Shown in pieces: positions 34,341-43,263 of a stretch of 64,000 bases of DNA. Under the pieces are notes generated by a model that saw nothing but the letters and a program-made list of their open reading frames with translations, searched no databases and was not told the DNA's origin. A program made the position numbers and the translations under genes. Position 1 is the first letter of the stretch; each line of letters begins with the position of its first letter. Source of the stretch: Nocardia stercoris (GTDB lineage: Bacteria > Actinomycetota > Actinomycetes > Mycobacteriales > Mycobacteriaceae); assembly GCF_003696265.1 (NCBI RefSeq), contig NZ_RFFH01000001.1, positions 558,001-622,000 on the forward strand, written 5' to 3'.

Positions 34341-37082
34341 CTACCGGTTGGCGAGCGGGTAGGCGCGGCAGCGATCGATGGTGTCACGCGAGCTGATCCG
34401 GCCGCAGCCGTAGATCAGGGTCGGGCGGTCCGCCGGGTCGGCGATGTCGCCGACCCGCTCCAGTCCCCGCCACTTCTGGTGATCGACCCGCCCCGACGTC
34501 GGGTTCGCCGGGTAGTTCACCACACCGGTCGTGGTGTCGAATTCCTGCATTTCGCGCATCTCCCCCCAGACCGAGGTCGGGGTGAGCGGGATCTTGCTGG
34601 TCCAGCCGGTATCTCTCGGTGTTTGCAATGTGCCCACTGCGTGGTCGAACATTTCCGCCGCCTCGTAGGTCAGCGCCACCCGTTCGCCCAGCGGGTGCCC
34701 GGTCGAGGACGCGCAGGCGTTCCAGCCGGGGACCGTGACGTCCGGCAGCAAGGTGGGCAGGACGTCGCCGGTCGATGGTATGGCCAGCTGGAAGAAGTCC
34801 TTGTCGCCCTGCAGATCGAGGGTCCGTGCCTGGCAGGTGTCCAGATTTCCTTTGGTCACGTAGACCAGCGGAATGGCGAGCCCCGACCTGGCGCGCAGAT
34901 CGGACCCGGACATGAATCGGTTGACCGAGTCGTCGGCGACGAGAGTTCCGGTGAAGGAGCGGCAGCCGTTCTTCAGCGCGTTCAGGAACTCGGGGAAACT
35001 GTCGTCGCGATCGGCGTAGTACACGACACTGTCACAGGCCGGGTGGCCGTCGCCGGTCCGGAACGCGTCCGGGTCGGTCCAGGACCCGGTCCAGACGGAA
35101 ACGGAACCGGGCAGCCGGTTCACGACCTCGGTCCGCAGATCATCCGCGGTCTCCTGGGTGTAGAGGTCCTTGTTCTGCTCGTTCGCATCCGGTGGCAGGC
35201 GGTAGATCCGCACCTGCTTCGGGTTCAACGTGGTCAGGTAGTCGCCGACCATGGGAGCGATATCGGAATCCGACGACGAGAGCTGGAAATACAGCGGGGA
35301 CGAGCCTTCGAGCTGGTCGGAGGACAGACTCGTTCCCACGATGGGGACGCCCAGGGCGGTCAGGCGCTGGATCATGGTGACGGTATCGGTTCGGCTCTGG
35401 TCGAGCCCGACGGCCCCGACGATGGTCGGATCGCGCGAAATCAACGGTTGGAGAAACTTTTCGACCACGTACGGGCCGGCATCGACGTGATAGCCCACAT
35501 TGGCCAGGATCACGCGGAGCAGGGGGCGAACGTCGTCATCCAAGGGCCTGGACGAATTCGCTACGAGCCCGGCGTATTGGGCCAGCGCGAGCCCTTCGAT
35601 GTCCTCGCTCTCGGCGTCGTACGCCTCCAGGCCACTGAGCTGCCCGAAATAGACCAGGGTGAACAGCGGCCGTCGGGGATATCGTCGCGCCAGTTCCACC
35701 GCGACCCGATTCTGCGCGAAGACCCGCTTCTCGCTGCTGACGATCCGCTGTGCCTGCTGGCCTTCCTGCGCGGCGAACACATAACCCTGCGGGCCGTCGT
35801 CGGCGCTGTACCCGACGCAGGCGGGGTCCGGCCGCGCCGGGTCGTCGAACCGGGAAACCCACGTCGAACCACCGGGACCGCCTGCCGCGCACGATGATTC
35901 GGGAGGGGACGCGACCCAGGGCCGCCAGACCAGGAGCGCGACGACGAGCGCGACCACCACCACCGGGACGATCGGCCCGACCGGTCGCTTCCACGCGGGC
36001 GCGGCGGGCCCGGATATCTGATGGAAGTCGTCGGGCTGCTGAGTGTCGTCCGGCTCGCGCGTGGGAACGCTCAGCGCCAACACCCACGCGTCGGCCGCCC
36101 GGCGTTGCCGCTCCTTCGGAAGGTCCTTCTTCCAGGCCTGGTATCCCCGCACAGCGCGCGCGGCCGGCCGTGTCGCCGCGCTGTGCGGCGCGGCCGCGAC
36201 GATCAACAGCGGATCGTTGCGGCCGGTCTCGTTCCGAATGTCGTTGACCAGCACGAGGAAACGGGCGACGGGATCGTCATCCGCGCCGGCCAGCAGCACG
36301 ACGGGATAGGTGGTGCGCCGGGCTGCGCTCCAGTGCCAGGGGCGGCGCCGATAGGCCAGCCGCAGATCCTCCAGGAAGGCGTGTACCAGTAGCTTGGCCA
36401 GCTGGTCGCCGTCCTCGTATTCGCGGCCGTTCTCGGTGAGTCGCGCGGCGAACCCGAGGAACCGGTGTGATTGGCGCGGCGCCAGGTACTGCTGGCGCAT
36501 GAGCCAGCGGAACTCCCTGCCCACCACCGGGATCCAACTGCTGATCCGCGCCCGGAAGACCATCTCCGGCAGGAGCAGCCGCAGCAGCCCGAGCAGCATC
36601 CCTTGGAGCGGCCGCATCGCCGGACGTACCTCGGTCAGCAGATCCTTGCCCCACACCGGAAAACCTCGGCGCAGCAGCGCGGCCAACTGCGCCTGCTGGT
36701 CGGAGCCGGTGATCCGCTGCGCCATCAGCCACTCGACGAGGCGGTAGTGCCGGAACAGCAGCGGTCCCGCGCCTCCGTCGAAACGATCACCGGACATCGC
36801 TCGGCACAGGGTCAGCATCAAGCGCCGCAGATCCGTCAGTCCCGGCGCCCCGTTCTCGGCAACGGAACTGCCTTCGGTGAGCTCGTCCAGCCTGGTCGCG
36901 GAGCACGAGGCGTGCACGGCCCCGCCCAGTGCGTCGGCGACCATGGGCAGTACGCCCTCGGTGTTCGCGTGGTCACCGGACAGGCGGATGATCGGCAATG
37001 GTTCGTCGCTGCGCGGCGGACGCGGGACCAGCTGCAGGAACAGGCTTTCCAGAGCCTCGATTCCCCGGAACGAGACGGGCAT
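34341..37082 (-). CDS. Single-pass membrane protein: NTPase-like cytoplasmic part fused to a periplasmic-binding-type receptor
   Basis: A 913-residue protein. Residues 1-365 are cytoplasmic. They begin with LPIIRLSGDHANTEGVLPMVADAL where a P-loop would be expected, but no GK(S/T) is present; helical segments and an Arg-rich region follow. One membrane helix (IVPVVVVALVVALLVW) is at about 368-384. Residues 410-913 resemble type I periplasmic-binding or amino-acid-receptor folds (VELARRYPRRPLFTLVYFGQ ... IVGAVGLDQSRTDTVTMIQRLTALGVPIVG ... LTYEAAEMFDHAVGTL), with several Cys that could pair outside the cell. I chose ATG at 37082, with GGGGG 5 bases upstream. It looks like a ligand receptor wired to an internal effector. 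I know no characterised member. It replaces the cation-channel gene found here in mycobacteria. Confidence 0.7.
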   Translation of the reverse strand: MPVSFRGIEALESLFLQLVPRPPRSDEPLPIIRLSGDHANTEGVLPMVADALGGAVHASCSATRLDELTEGSSVAENGAPGLTDLRRLMLTLCRAMSGDRFDGGAGPLLFRHYRLVEWLMAQRITGSDQQAQLAALLRRGFPVWGKDLLTEVRPAMRPLQGMLLGLLRLLLPEMVFRARISSWIPVVGREFRWLMRQQYLAPRQSHRFLGFAARLTENGREYEDGDQLAKLLVHAFLEDLRLAYRRRPWHWSAARRTTYPVVLLAGADDDPVARFLVLVNDIRNETGRNDPLLIVAAAPHSAATRPAARAVRGYQAWKKDLPKERQRRAADAWVLALSVPTREPDDTQQPDDFHQISGPAAPAWKRPVGPIVPVVVVALVVALLVWRPWVASPPESSCAAGGPGGSTWVSRFDDPARPDPACVGYSADDGPQGYVFAAQEGQQAQRIVSSEKRVFAQNRVAVELARRYPRRPLFTLVYFGQLSGLEAYDAESEDIEGLALAQYAGLVANSSRPLDDDVRPLLRVILANVGYHVDAGPYVVEKFLQPLISRDPTIVGAVGLDQSRTDTVTMIQRLTALGVPIVGTSLSSDQLEGSSPLYFQLSSSDSDIAPMVGDYLTTLNPKQVRIYRLPPDANEQNKDLYTQETADDLRTEVVNRLPGSVSVWTGSWTDPDAFRTGDGHPACDSVVYYADRDDSFPEFLNALKNGCRSFTGTLVADDSVNRFMSGSDLRARSGLAIPLVYVTKGNLDTCQARTLDLQGDKDFFQLAIPSTGDVLPTLLPDVTVPGWNACASSTGHPLGERVALTYEAAEMFDHAVGTLQTPRDTGWTSKIPLTPTSVWGEMREMQEFDTTTGVVNYPANPTSGRVDHQKWRGLERVGDIADPADRPTLIYGCGRISSRDTIDRCRAYPLANR

Positions 37083-37205
37083 ACGCACCCCCGATATGCA
37101 GCTGATCCAGCGCCAATTCAACCACCCTGGAACAGTTCTCGCGACCGCGTTATCGAAGGTGTAACGGCCCGGGCTCGCGAGCCGGAACCTCCGCCGCCGA
37201 CCGGC

Positions 37206-37598
37206 TCAGGCTTCGCGCCGCACCTTCAGCGCCGACGTGATCAGCGGAATCTGCAGGGGCAGGCGGAGGTACGAGCCGATTCGCAGCCACAGCGGCATCT
37301 TCTCGTTGCGGGTCCAGTCGGCCGCCATCTGGACGTTGGCGGGCAGTACGGCGATGAACAGCAGCGCCGCCAGCAGTCCGCCGAGCCGCCGGGTGCGGGG
37401 CATCGCGATCGCAGCGCCGACCCCGATTTCGGCCACGCCGGACACGTAGGTCCAGGTGCGGGGCGAGCCGGGCAGCGCGTGCGGAACGATCTTGTCGTAG
37501 GGCTTCGGCGCGGCGAAGTGCATGGCACCGGCGCCGAGCAGCAGTCCGGACAGCAGCTGGACACGAGAAGGTCGGGCGAAGCTCATGAGGGTGATCAT
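37206..37598 (-). CDS. DoxX-like membrane protein
   Basis: A 130-residue protein with four hydrophobic segments, typical of the DoxX/SURF4-like family: VQLLSGLLLGAGAMHF, TYVSGVAEIGVGAAIA, LLAALLFIAVLPANVQMAADW and the C-terminal LPLQIPLI. The family motif GxxHFxxPxxYxxIVP is present as GAMHFAAPKPYDKIVP. ATG at 37598 is preferred over 37586. Function of the family is poorly defined, with links to redox defence. Its neighbours are the receptor-like gene (same strand) and nudC (divergent). Confidence 0.85.
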   Translation of the reverse strand: MITLMSFARPSRVQLLSGLLLGAGAMHFAAPKPYDKIVPHALPGSPRTWTYVSGVAEIGVGAAIAMPRTRRLGGLLAALLFIAVLPANVQMAADWTRNEKMPLWLRIGSYLRLPLQIPLITSALKVRREA

Positions 37599-37715
37599 GC
37601 CCGCACAGCGTCCGACCCGACAGAGGTGGGGCCGAATCGATTCTCGGCCGCGGCTTCTCCAGGCCGCCACGTGACGGCTCCGGCCCGTTTCCGGTGGCCG
37701 GTTAGTCTCGATGGC

Positions 37716-38639
37716 GTGTCTGGATTTCAGCTGAAGACTGTGCCCCTGTTGTCGCGTTCCGCCCTGGACCGGGCGGAGGAGTTGCGTTCCGACGAAGCGG
37801 CGCGGCGGGCGGGGTGGGGGCAGGCCCGGCTGTTGCGGATGAATCGCCGGGGTCAGATCCGGCTGGCGGGCTCCGAGCTCGTGTTCGACGCGGCCGTCGA
37901 TCTGGCTCCGGAACCGGTGCCGAGCGCGGTGTTCCTCGGTGTGGTCGAGGGCAGTCACGTGTGGGCGGTGCGCGACGAGGAGCTGAGCGGGAACCTGGTG
38001 GATCTGCGCTCGTTCGGCGCGGCGCTGCCCTTCGACGACGTGGTGCTGTCGCTGGTCACCACCGCTCTGGCCCTGCTCAACTGGCACGATCGGGCCGGCT
38101 TCAGTGCCACCGACGGTACGCCGACGATGCCGGTGAAGGGCGGCTGGTCGCGCATGTCGGAGGCGGGCCACGAAGAGTTCCCGCGCCTGGACCCGGCGGT
38201 GATCTGCCTGGTCCACGACGGCGGGGAGCGGGTGTTGCTGGCTCGGCAGCAGGTCTGGCCGCAGGGCCTGTTCTCGATCCTGGCCGGATTCGTCGAGGCG
38301 GGGGAGTCGCTGGAGCGGTGTGTGGAGCGCGAGATCAAGGAGGAGGTCGGCATCGACGTGCGCGAGATCACCTACCTGGGTAGTCAGCCGTGGCCGCTGC
38401 CGCGTTCGCTCATGCTGGGTTTCGCCGCGGTCGCCGATCCGGAGCAGCCGCTGGCCTTCACCGACGGCGAGATCGGGGAGGCGTACTGGTTCACCCGCGC
38501 CGAGGTGCGGGCCGCGCTGGCCGCGGGAGCCTGGGGGCAGGGCGAGCCGGTGGCGGGCGTCGACGGCCGGCCGGCGCTGTCGTTGCCGGGTTCGATCTCG
38601 ATCGCCCGGACCATTCTGGAGTCTTGGGCGGCTGAGTAA
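37716..38639 (+). CDS. nudC: NADH pyrophosphatase NudC (zinc site lost)
   Basis: A 307-residue Nudix hydrolase that cleaves NADH (and NAD-capped RNA) to NMNH and AMP. The Nudix box is intact (GFVEAGESLERCVEREIKEEVGI), and the NudC-specific SQPWPLPRSLM follows 15 residues later. The zinc-ribbon position reads WHDRAGFSATDGTPTMPVKGGWSRMSEAGHEEFPR, where the four Cys seen in Escherichia coli NudC are replaced by Ser, Asp, Met and Ala-type residues. The fold remains, but metal structure must be absent. It starts with GTG at 37716. It is convergent with mycoredoxin and shares a hairpin terminator with it. Confidence 0.93.
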   Translation: MSGFQLKTVPLLSRSALDRAEELRSDEAARRAGWGQARLLRMNRRGQIRLAGSELVFDAAVDLAPEPVPSAVFLGVVEGSHVWAVRDEELSGNLVDLRSFGAALPFDDVVLSLVTTALALLNWHDRAGFSATDGTPTMPVKGGWSRMSEAGHEEFPRLDPAVICLVHDGGERVLLARQQVWPQGLFSILAGFVEAGESLERCVEREIKEEVGIDVREITYLGSQPWPLPRSLMLGFAAVADPEQPLAFTDGEIGEAYWFTRAEVRAALAAGAWGQGEPVAGVDGRPALSLPGSISIARTILESWAAE

Positions 38640-38650
38640 TTCGCGCGGAT

Positions 38651-38678
38651 CCGCCCGAGGCGCGGGTGCCTCGGGCGG
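38651..38678. terminator. Bidirectional hairpin between nudC and mycoredoxin
   Basis: CCGCCCGAGGC and GCCTCGGGCGG form a perfect 11-base stem with a 6-base loop between two convergent stops. There is no T-run, as is usual in high-GC actinobacteria. Confidence 0.7.
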
Positions 38679-38687
38679 GTGCGGCGA

Positions 38688-38936
38688 TCAGGCCTGCGCG
38701 GCCAGGGCCTGCTTGACCTGGACCAGGGTGGGGTTGGTGGCGGTGGAACCGTCGGCGTATTTCACGGTCGGTACGACGTGGTTGCCGCCGTTGACGCTGC
38801 CGACGAACTCGGCTGCGGCGGGGTCCTCTTCGATATCCACCTTGGTGTAGGTGATGCCGGCCTCTTGGAGTTGCTTCTCGAGGCGGCGGCAGTAGCCGCA
38901 CCAGGTGGTCGAGTACATGGTCAGGTCGCTAGTCAC
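38688..38936 (-). CDS. mrx1: Mycoredoxin (glutaredoxin-like)
   Basis: An 82-residue glutaredoxin-fold protein with active site STTWCGYCRRLEKQL (CGYC at residues 13-16), the cis-Pro segment HVVPTVKYADG and the C-terminal helix. Mycoredoxin-1 resolves mycothiol-protein mixed disulfides using mycothiol, the actinobacterial thiol. Position between nudC and uvrD2 matches Rv3198A of M. tuberculosis. It is divergent from the SRPBCC operon over 77 bases. Confidence 0.93.
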   Translation of the reverse strand: MTSDLTMYSTTWCGYCRRLEKQLQEAGITYTKVDIEEDPAAAEFVGSVNGGNHVVPTVKYADGSTATNPTLVQVKQALAAQA

Positions 38937-38989
38937 GCCTTATTGAACATCGGTCCGACCGCTGGTGTTCCCGGGGGTTGCGCAACAGA

Positions 38990-39007
38990 TAGTAAGCGTG
39001 CATACTA
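38990..39007. promoter_or_regulatory. Probable MarR operator
   Basis: TAGTAAGCGTGCATACTA is an 18-base imperfect palindrome (7 of 9 pairs) ending 6 bases before the SRPBCC start. The operon it precedes ends with a MarR gene, so autoregulation is likely. It lies in the divergent space and could also influence mycoredoxin. Confidence 0.55.
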
Positions 39008-39013
39008 ATTCTC

Positions 39014-39442
39014 ATGACGCAGATCGCCACCGCACACGCCACCTCCACCGCCGCGCCCGCCGCCTTCTTCGCCCGCTGGGCCGACATGGCCACCTGGCAC
39101 GAGTGGAACTCCGACACCGAATGGGCCCGCCTGGACGGACCTTTCGAGCAGGGCGCCACCGGAACTTTGAAGCCCAAGGGCGGACCCAAGGTTCGCTTCG
39201 TCGTCACCGAACTGACCGACACCGCCTTCGTCGACGTGTCCCGGATGCCGGGCGCGCGCATCGTCTTCGACCACCGGATCCACGTCGTGGCCGGCCGCAC
39301 CGAGGTGTCGGTCACCGTGTCCATCGAGGGTCCGCTGCGCCGGCTGTGGACCATGATCCTGGGCGCCGACCTGGCCGAGTCCGTCCAGCCGGACCTGGAC
39401 GCGCTGGTCGCCACCGTCGAGTCGGCCGAGGTCCGGGCATGA
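39014..39442 (+). CDS. SRPBCC (polyketide cyclase-like) protein
   Basis: A 142-residue START/Bet v1-like protein of the SRPBCC superfamily. It begins with the typical ATSTAAPAAFFARWADMATWHEWNSDTEWARLDG, followed by GTLKPKGGPKVRFVVTEL and a long C-terminal helix (PDLDALVATVESAE). Such proteins bind hydrophobic ligands in a pocket. It is the first gene of an operon with an EVE-domain protein and a MarR regulator, joined by 4-base overlaps, so it may bind or alter the compound sensed by the MarR. Confidence 0.85.
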   Translation: MTQIATAHATSTAAPAAFFARWADMATWHEWNSDTEWARLDGPFEQGATGTLKPKGGPKVRFVVTELTDTAFVDVSRMPGARIVFDHRIHVVAGRTEVSVTVSIEGPLRRLWTMILGADLAESVQPDLDALVATVESAEVRA

Positions 39443-39906
39443 CCGGGTACTGGCTCGGCGTCGTCTCCCGCGACCACGTCCGGCGCGGGGTCGAACTCGG
39501 CATCGCCCAGGCCAACCACGGCAAACGCGCCGCGGCCGAGCGGATGCGCCCCGGCGACGGCCTCGTCTACTACTCACCCCGGACCGGGATGCGCGCCGGC
39601 GCGCCCGTCCGGGCCTTCACCGCCCTCGGCGTGATCGACGACGTGCCCGCGTGGCAGGCCGACGACCCGACCGGATGCTTCCGGCCCTGGCGGCGGTCGG
39701 TGACCTATCGGCCGGTCGAGCAGGTCGGGATCGACACGCTGCGCGAGGTCCTCGACCTCACCGCCGCCCCGAACTGGGGGATGGTCCTGCGCCGCGGACT
39801 GATCCCGCTCACCGCACACGACTTCGCGCTGATCGAAGCGGCGATGACCGGCGAATTCGCGGCGGTGCGGGCCGCGCGCGGCCCCCGCGCTACGGTCGCG
39901 GGGTGA
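39439..39906 (+). CDS. EVE-domain protein
   Basis: A 155-residue EVE (PUA-like) domain protein. It opens GYWLGVVSRDHVRRGVELGIAQANHGK and contains RMRPGDGLVYYSPRTGMR, with aromatic residues of the kind that line the pocket for modified bases. The C-terminus has LREVLDLTAAPNWGMVLRRGLIPLTAHDFALIEAAM. EVE domains recognise modified DNA or RNA bases. ATG at 39439 overlaps the SRPBCC stop (ATGA). Coupling to a MarR regulator is unusual for a DNA-modification reader. Confidence 0.85.
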   Translation: MTGYWLGVVSRDHVRRGVELGIAQANHGKRAAAERMRPGDGLVYYSPRTGMRAGAPVRAFTALGVIDDVPAWQADDPTGCFRPWRRSVTYRPVEQVGIDTLREVLDLTAAPNWGMVLRRGLIPLTAHDFALIEAAMTGEFAAVRAARGPRATVAG

Positions 39907-40376
39907 GCGAATCGCCGGTGGGACTGAATTCCGAACACGCCGACGACGAGAGCCCCGGCCTGTTGCTCTGGCAAGTGACCAACCGCTGGCAGGCCGCGCA
40001 GCGGGCCGCCCTGGCGCCCTTCGACCTCACCCACGTCCAATTCGTGCTGCTCGCGACCCTGACCTGGCTCACCGGTAGGTCCGCCGGTGAGCCGGTCATG
40101 CAGCGCGACCTGGCCGAATTCGCCGCCACCGACCCCATGATGACCTCGCAGGTGCTGCGCGCCCTGGAGCAGAAGGGCCTGATCGAGCGCCGCGACCACC
40201 CGACCGACCGGCGCGCCAAGTCGCTGGTGCCGACCCCGACCGGCGCCGCGCTCGCCAACCGGGCCGTCGTCGTGGTCGAGGCCTGCGACCGCGAGTTCTT
40301 CGCCCCACTTGACCGTGAATCCGCCACGGCCGCAAAAGATTTCACTGCCGCGCTGCGCCGCTTGCGCTCGCGCTGA
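39903..40376 (+). CDS. MarR-family regulator
   Basis: A 157-residue winged-helix regulator. It shows [28 protein letters not shown], the recognition helix region [42 protein letters not shown] with the wing DRRAK, and a C-terminal dimer helix. GTG at 39903 overlaps the EVE stop (GTGA). It is the last gene of the three-gene operon, which has an 18-base palindrome at its promoter. Confidence 0.9.
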   Translation: MSESPVGLNSEHADDESPGLLLWQVTNRWQAAQRAALAPFDLTHVQFVLLATLTWLTGRSAGEPVMQRDLAEFAATDPMMTSQVLRALEQKGLIERRDHPTDRRAKSLVPTPTGAALANRAVVVVEACDREFFAPLDRESATAAKDFTAALRRLRSR

Positions 40377-40546
40377 GCTCGGCGCGGCGGGCACCGACGC
40401 TGTCGCGGGCCGCGCTGCCGCACGGTGGGGCGGGACCGTCGCGCTGTTGTTGGGGCGGTGGCGTTGCTGCTGGGCTCGCTCCGCTGATCGGGGTCGCGAA
40501 TGCCGTCGGCCCGCGACCTGTCGGACCGCGCTGTCATGATGGTCCC

Positions 40547-42670
40547 GTGCCCGCCCCCTCCCACCCCCAGTCGCTGCTCGACGGCCTCGACCCCGAGCAG
40601 CGGGCCGCGGTGGTGGCGCCACGCGGGCCGGTGTGTGTGCTCGCGGGCGCGGGCACGGGCAAGACCCGCACCATCACGCATCGCATCGCGCATCTGGTGT
40701 CGGCCGGGCAGGTGCGTGCCGATCAGGTGCTGGCCGTCACGTTCACCGCGCGGGCGGCGGGGGAGCTGCGTGGCCGATTGCGCGGGCTGGGGCTCGGCGG
40801 CGAGGCGAACGCGGTGCAGGCCCGCACGTTCCACGCGGCGGCGCTGCGGCAGCTGAAGTACTTCTGGCCGCAGGTGGTCGGCGATGTGCCGTGGCAGCTG
40901 GCGGATCGCACGTTCCCGCTGGTGGCGCAGGCGGCCCGGCAGGTCGGCCTGAGCAGCGAACCCGACGCGGTCCGCGACCTGGCGACCGAGATCGATTGGG
41001 CGAAGGCCTCTCTCGTGGCCCCCGAACAGTACGCGGCGGCCGCGGCCCGCGCCCGCCGCGAGACCCCGTTCGAGGCCCGCCGAGTGGCCGACGTCTACAG
41101 CGGTTACGAGGCGCTGAAGAACACCCCCGACGGTCTGCTGCTCGACTTCAGCGATCTGCTGCTGCACACCGCGGCCGCGCTGGAGGAGTATCCGGCGGTG
41201 GCCGAGGAGTTCCGCGGCCGCTACCGCTGTTTCGTGGTCGACGAATATCAGGACGTCACACCGTTGCAGCAGCGCGTGCTCGACGCCTGGCTCGGCAATC
41301 GCGACGATCTGACGGTGGTCGGGGACGCCAACCAGACCATCTACTCGTTCACCGGCGCCAGCCCGGCCCATCTGCTCGACTTCTCCCGGCGCTTCCCCGA
41401 CGCCACCGTGGTGCGGCTCGAACGCGACTATCGCTCGACGCCGCAGGTGGTGTCGCTGGCCAATCGTGTGATCGGCGCGGCCCGCGGCCGGATCGCCGGC
41501 ACCCGGCTGCAGTTGATCGGCCAGCGGCCCGACGGGCCCGAGCCGATCTTCCGCGAATTCGAGGACGAGCCGGCCGAGGCGACCGGGGTGGCCAAGGCCG
41601 TCGCCCGCCTGATCGCCAAGGGGGTGCAGCCCGCCGAGATCGCCGTGCTGTACCGGATCAATGCCCAGTCCGAGGCCTACGAGCAGGCGCTCACGGCCGC
41701 CGGTGTCGGCTATCAGGTGCGCGGCGGCGAGGGATTCTTCCAGCGGCCCGAGGTGCGGCAGGCGGTGTCCGCGTTGCGCCAGGCCGCCGATCGCGACGAT
41801 CTGCCCGACGCCCGCGGCGACGCGCTGGTCTCCGTGGTCCGGGCGGCGCTGGCCCGGGTCGGCCTCACCGCCGAGGAACCGGCCGGCGCGCAGGCCCGCG
41901 AGCGCTGGGCGTCGCTGGTGGCGCTGGTCGAACTGACCGAGGAGCTGGCCGGTCACGATCCCGACCTGGACCTCTCCGGTCTGATGCGGGAACTGCGCGC
42001 CCGCGCCGAAGCCCGGCACGCGCCGACCGTGCAGGGCGTCACCTTGGCCTCGCTGCACGCCGCCAAGGGGCTGGAGTGGGACGCGGTATTCCTGGTCGGG
42101 CTGACCGACGGCACCCTGCCGATCGCGCACGTGCTCGGCGACGGCGGCTCGGTCGCCGACGAGGCCGCCTTCGAGGAGGAACGCCGCCTGCTCTACGTCG
42201 GGGTGACGCGTGCTCGCGAACACCTGCAGCTGTCCTGGGCGCTGGCCCGGGCCGCGGGCGGTGCCCGGCCGCGTCGCCGCAGCCGCTTCCTGGCCGGCCT
42301 GATGGACGATTCCCCGGTCACCGACCGGGCGATGGGCGGCCGGGGGCGGGCGGTGCAGCTGCCCGGCTGCCGGGTCTGCGGCAAGTCGCTGCTCAATGCC
42401 ACCGACACCCTGCTCGGCCGCTGCGCGAGCTGCCCGGGCGAGGTGGACACCGAACTGCTCGCCGCCCTGCAGGATTGGCGGCGGGACACCGCAGCCGAAC
42501 TCGGCATCAAGCCGTTCGCGGTGCTGGGCGTCAAGGCCATGACCGCGATCGCCGAACAGTTTCCGGCCGACGAGCAGGCGCTCGCCGCGATTCCGGGCAT
42601 GGGTGAACACCGCGCCGTGCAGTTCGGTACCGACCTGTTGCGGCTGGTGCGGGCCCGCCGCCGGACGTGA
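40547..42670 (+). CDS. uvrD2: DNA helicase UvrD2
   Basis: A 707-residue superfamily 1A helicase. Walker [11 protein letters not shown] is at residues 32-41, motif [14 protein letters not shown], motif [18 protein letters not shown], motif [19 protein letters not shown] and [13 protein letters not shown]. The C-terminal tetracysteine module (CRVCGKSLL ... CASC) and an HRDC domain ([44 protein letters not shown]) identify UvrD2 of actinobacteria. It starts with GTG at 40547. It works in DNA repair and replication. whiB7 lies downstream with its own long leader. Confidence 0.96.
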   Translation: MPAPSHPQSLLDGLDPEQRAAVVAPRGPVCVLAGAGTGKTRTITHRIAHLVSAGQVRADQVLAVTFTARAAGELRGRLRGLGLGGEANAVQARTFHAAALRQLKYFWPQVVGDVPWQLADRTFPLVAQAARQVGLSSEPDAVRDLATEIDWAKASLVAPEQYAAAAARARRETPFEARRVADVYSGYEALKNTPDGLLLDFSDLLLHTAAALEEYPAVAEEFRGRYRCFVVDEYQDVTPLQQRVLDAWLGNRDDLTVVGDANQTIYSFTGASPAHLLDFSRRFPDATVVRLERDYRSTPQVVSLANRVIGAARGRIAGTRLQLIGQRPDGPEPIFREFEDEPAEATGVAKAVARLIAKGVQPAEIAVLYRINAQSEAYEQALTAAGVGYQVRGGEGFFQRPEVRQAVSALRQAADRDDLPDARGDALVSVVRAALARVGLTAEEPAGAQARERWASLVALVELTEELAGHDPDLDLSGLMRELRARAEARHAPTVQGVTLASLHAAKGLEWDAVFLVGLTDGTLPIAHVLGDGGSVADEAAFEEERRLLYVGVTRAREHLQLSWALARAAGGARPRRRSRFLAGLMDDSPVTDRAMGGRGRAVQLPGCRVCGKSLLNATDTLLGRCASCPGEVDTELLAALQDWRRDTAAELGIKPFAVLGVKAMTAIAEQFPADEQALAAIPGMGEHRAVQFGTDLLRLVRARRRT

Positions 42671-42686
42671 CGGCAAAACCGCAGGT

Positions 42687-42726
42687 GAAAAATAAGTTGT
42701 GCGGTTGTGCAACGCCCGCCTAGGGT
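42687..42726 (+). promoter_or_regulatory. whiB7 promoter with AT-rich activator motif
   Basis: TTGTGC (42697-42702) and TAGGGT (42721-42726) form a -35/-10 pair with an 18-base spacer. An AT-rich run GAAAAATAA sits directly upstream of the -35, the place where WhiB7, bound to the primary sigma factor, touches DNA in mycobacteria. This predicts WhiB7 autoactivation. Transcription would begin near 42733, leaving a leader of about 530 bases. Confidence 0.68.
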
Positions 42727-42802
42727 GGATGTCACGCGCCCGGAAGCTCGGCGCGCGCCCAGTACATACTACCGATCCAGATCAGGAGGGAGGCCAGCAA
42801 TC

Positions 42803-43129
42803 ATGAACAGCACCGTGAACTTCGCGAGCATCGGCGCCATCGGCGCTACTGCACAGTCCGTTTCGCGCATCCCGGCCTCCCGGGGGGTCCTCGCCGTGCA
42901 GGGGACCGTCTTGTCCTCCGTTGCAAGCATTTTCGGTGCCGATCTGCAAGCGCCGAAGCATCTGATGGAGCAGGACAAGCCCGAACGGGGTTGGCAGCCG
43001 GTGAATGCGAACGCAATCGCCGGTACCTATGGAACGGACCGCCAGGCCGGACTCCGCACCATTGCCGACCACCTCGACGCAACCCACAGATCCGTGATCA
43101 GGGTTCGACACCGAAGTCGAACTAGGTAG
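42803..43129 (+). CDS. Upstream ORF in the whiB7 leader
   Basis: A 108-codon ORF in the whiB7 leader, led by a strong AGGAGG site. Codon bias is good for the first 80 codons and declines towards the end (several CGA, AGA, AGG codons). Its stop lies inside a hairpin (GGTAGGGG ... CCCCTTACC, about 43125-43147), just ahead of the attenuator. In mycobacteria and Streptomyces, translation of an upstream ORF controls readthrough into whiB7/wblC when ribosome-targeting antibiotics are present. This ORF has the right place for that role. The encoded peptide has no known domain. Its length may be long for such a uORF, and an internal start is possible. Confidence 0.5.
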   Translation: MNSTVNFASIGAIGATAQSVSRIPASRGVLAVQGTVLSSVASIFGADLQAPKHLMEQDKPERGWQPVNANAIAGTYGTDRQAGLRTIADHLDATHRSVIRVRHRSRTR

Positions 43130-43153
43130 GGGACAAGCCCCTTACCGAACACC

Positions 43154-43195
43154 TGGCCACGGGTCGCCCGAAGCGAAACCGTGGCCATAGTTTTA
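43154..43195 (+). terminator. Attenuator hairpin before whiB7
   Basis: TGGCCACGG (43154-43162) pairs perfectly with CCGTGGCCA (43179-43187) and is followed by TAGTTTTA, giving a rho-independent terminator 69 bases before the whiB7 start. Premature termination here, relieved when the upstream ORF is translated slowly, is the expected antibiotic-responsive switch. Confidence 0.75.
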
Positions 43196-43263
43196 GGGCC
43201 TTCAGCCCAGGCACCGGTTTCGCGGAAGACAACCAACCGCTGCATTAGCTGAAGGAGTAAGAC

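Noticed and set aside
36471..37715. Long N-terminal extension of nudC
   Set aside because: It is antisense to the receptor-like gene and DoxX; NudC relatives start near 37716.
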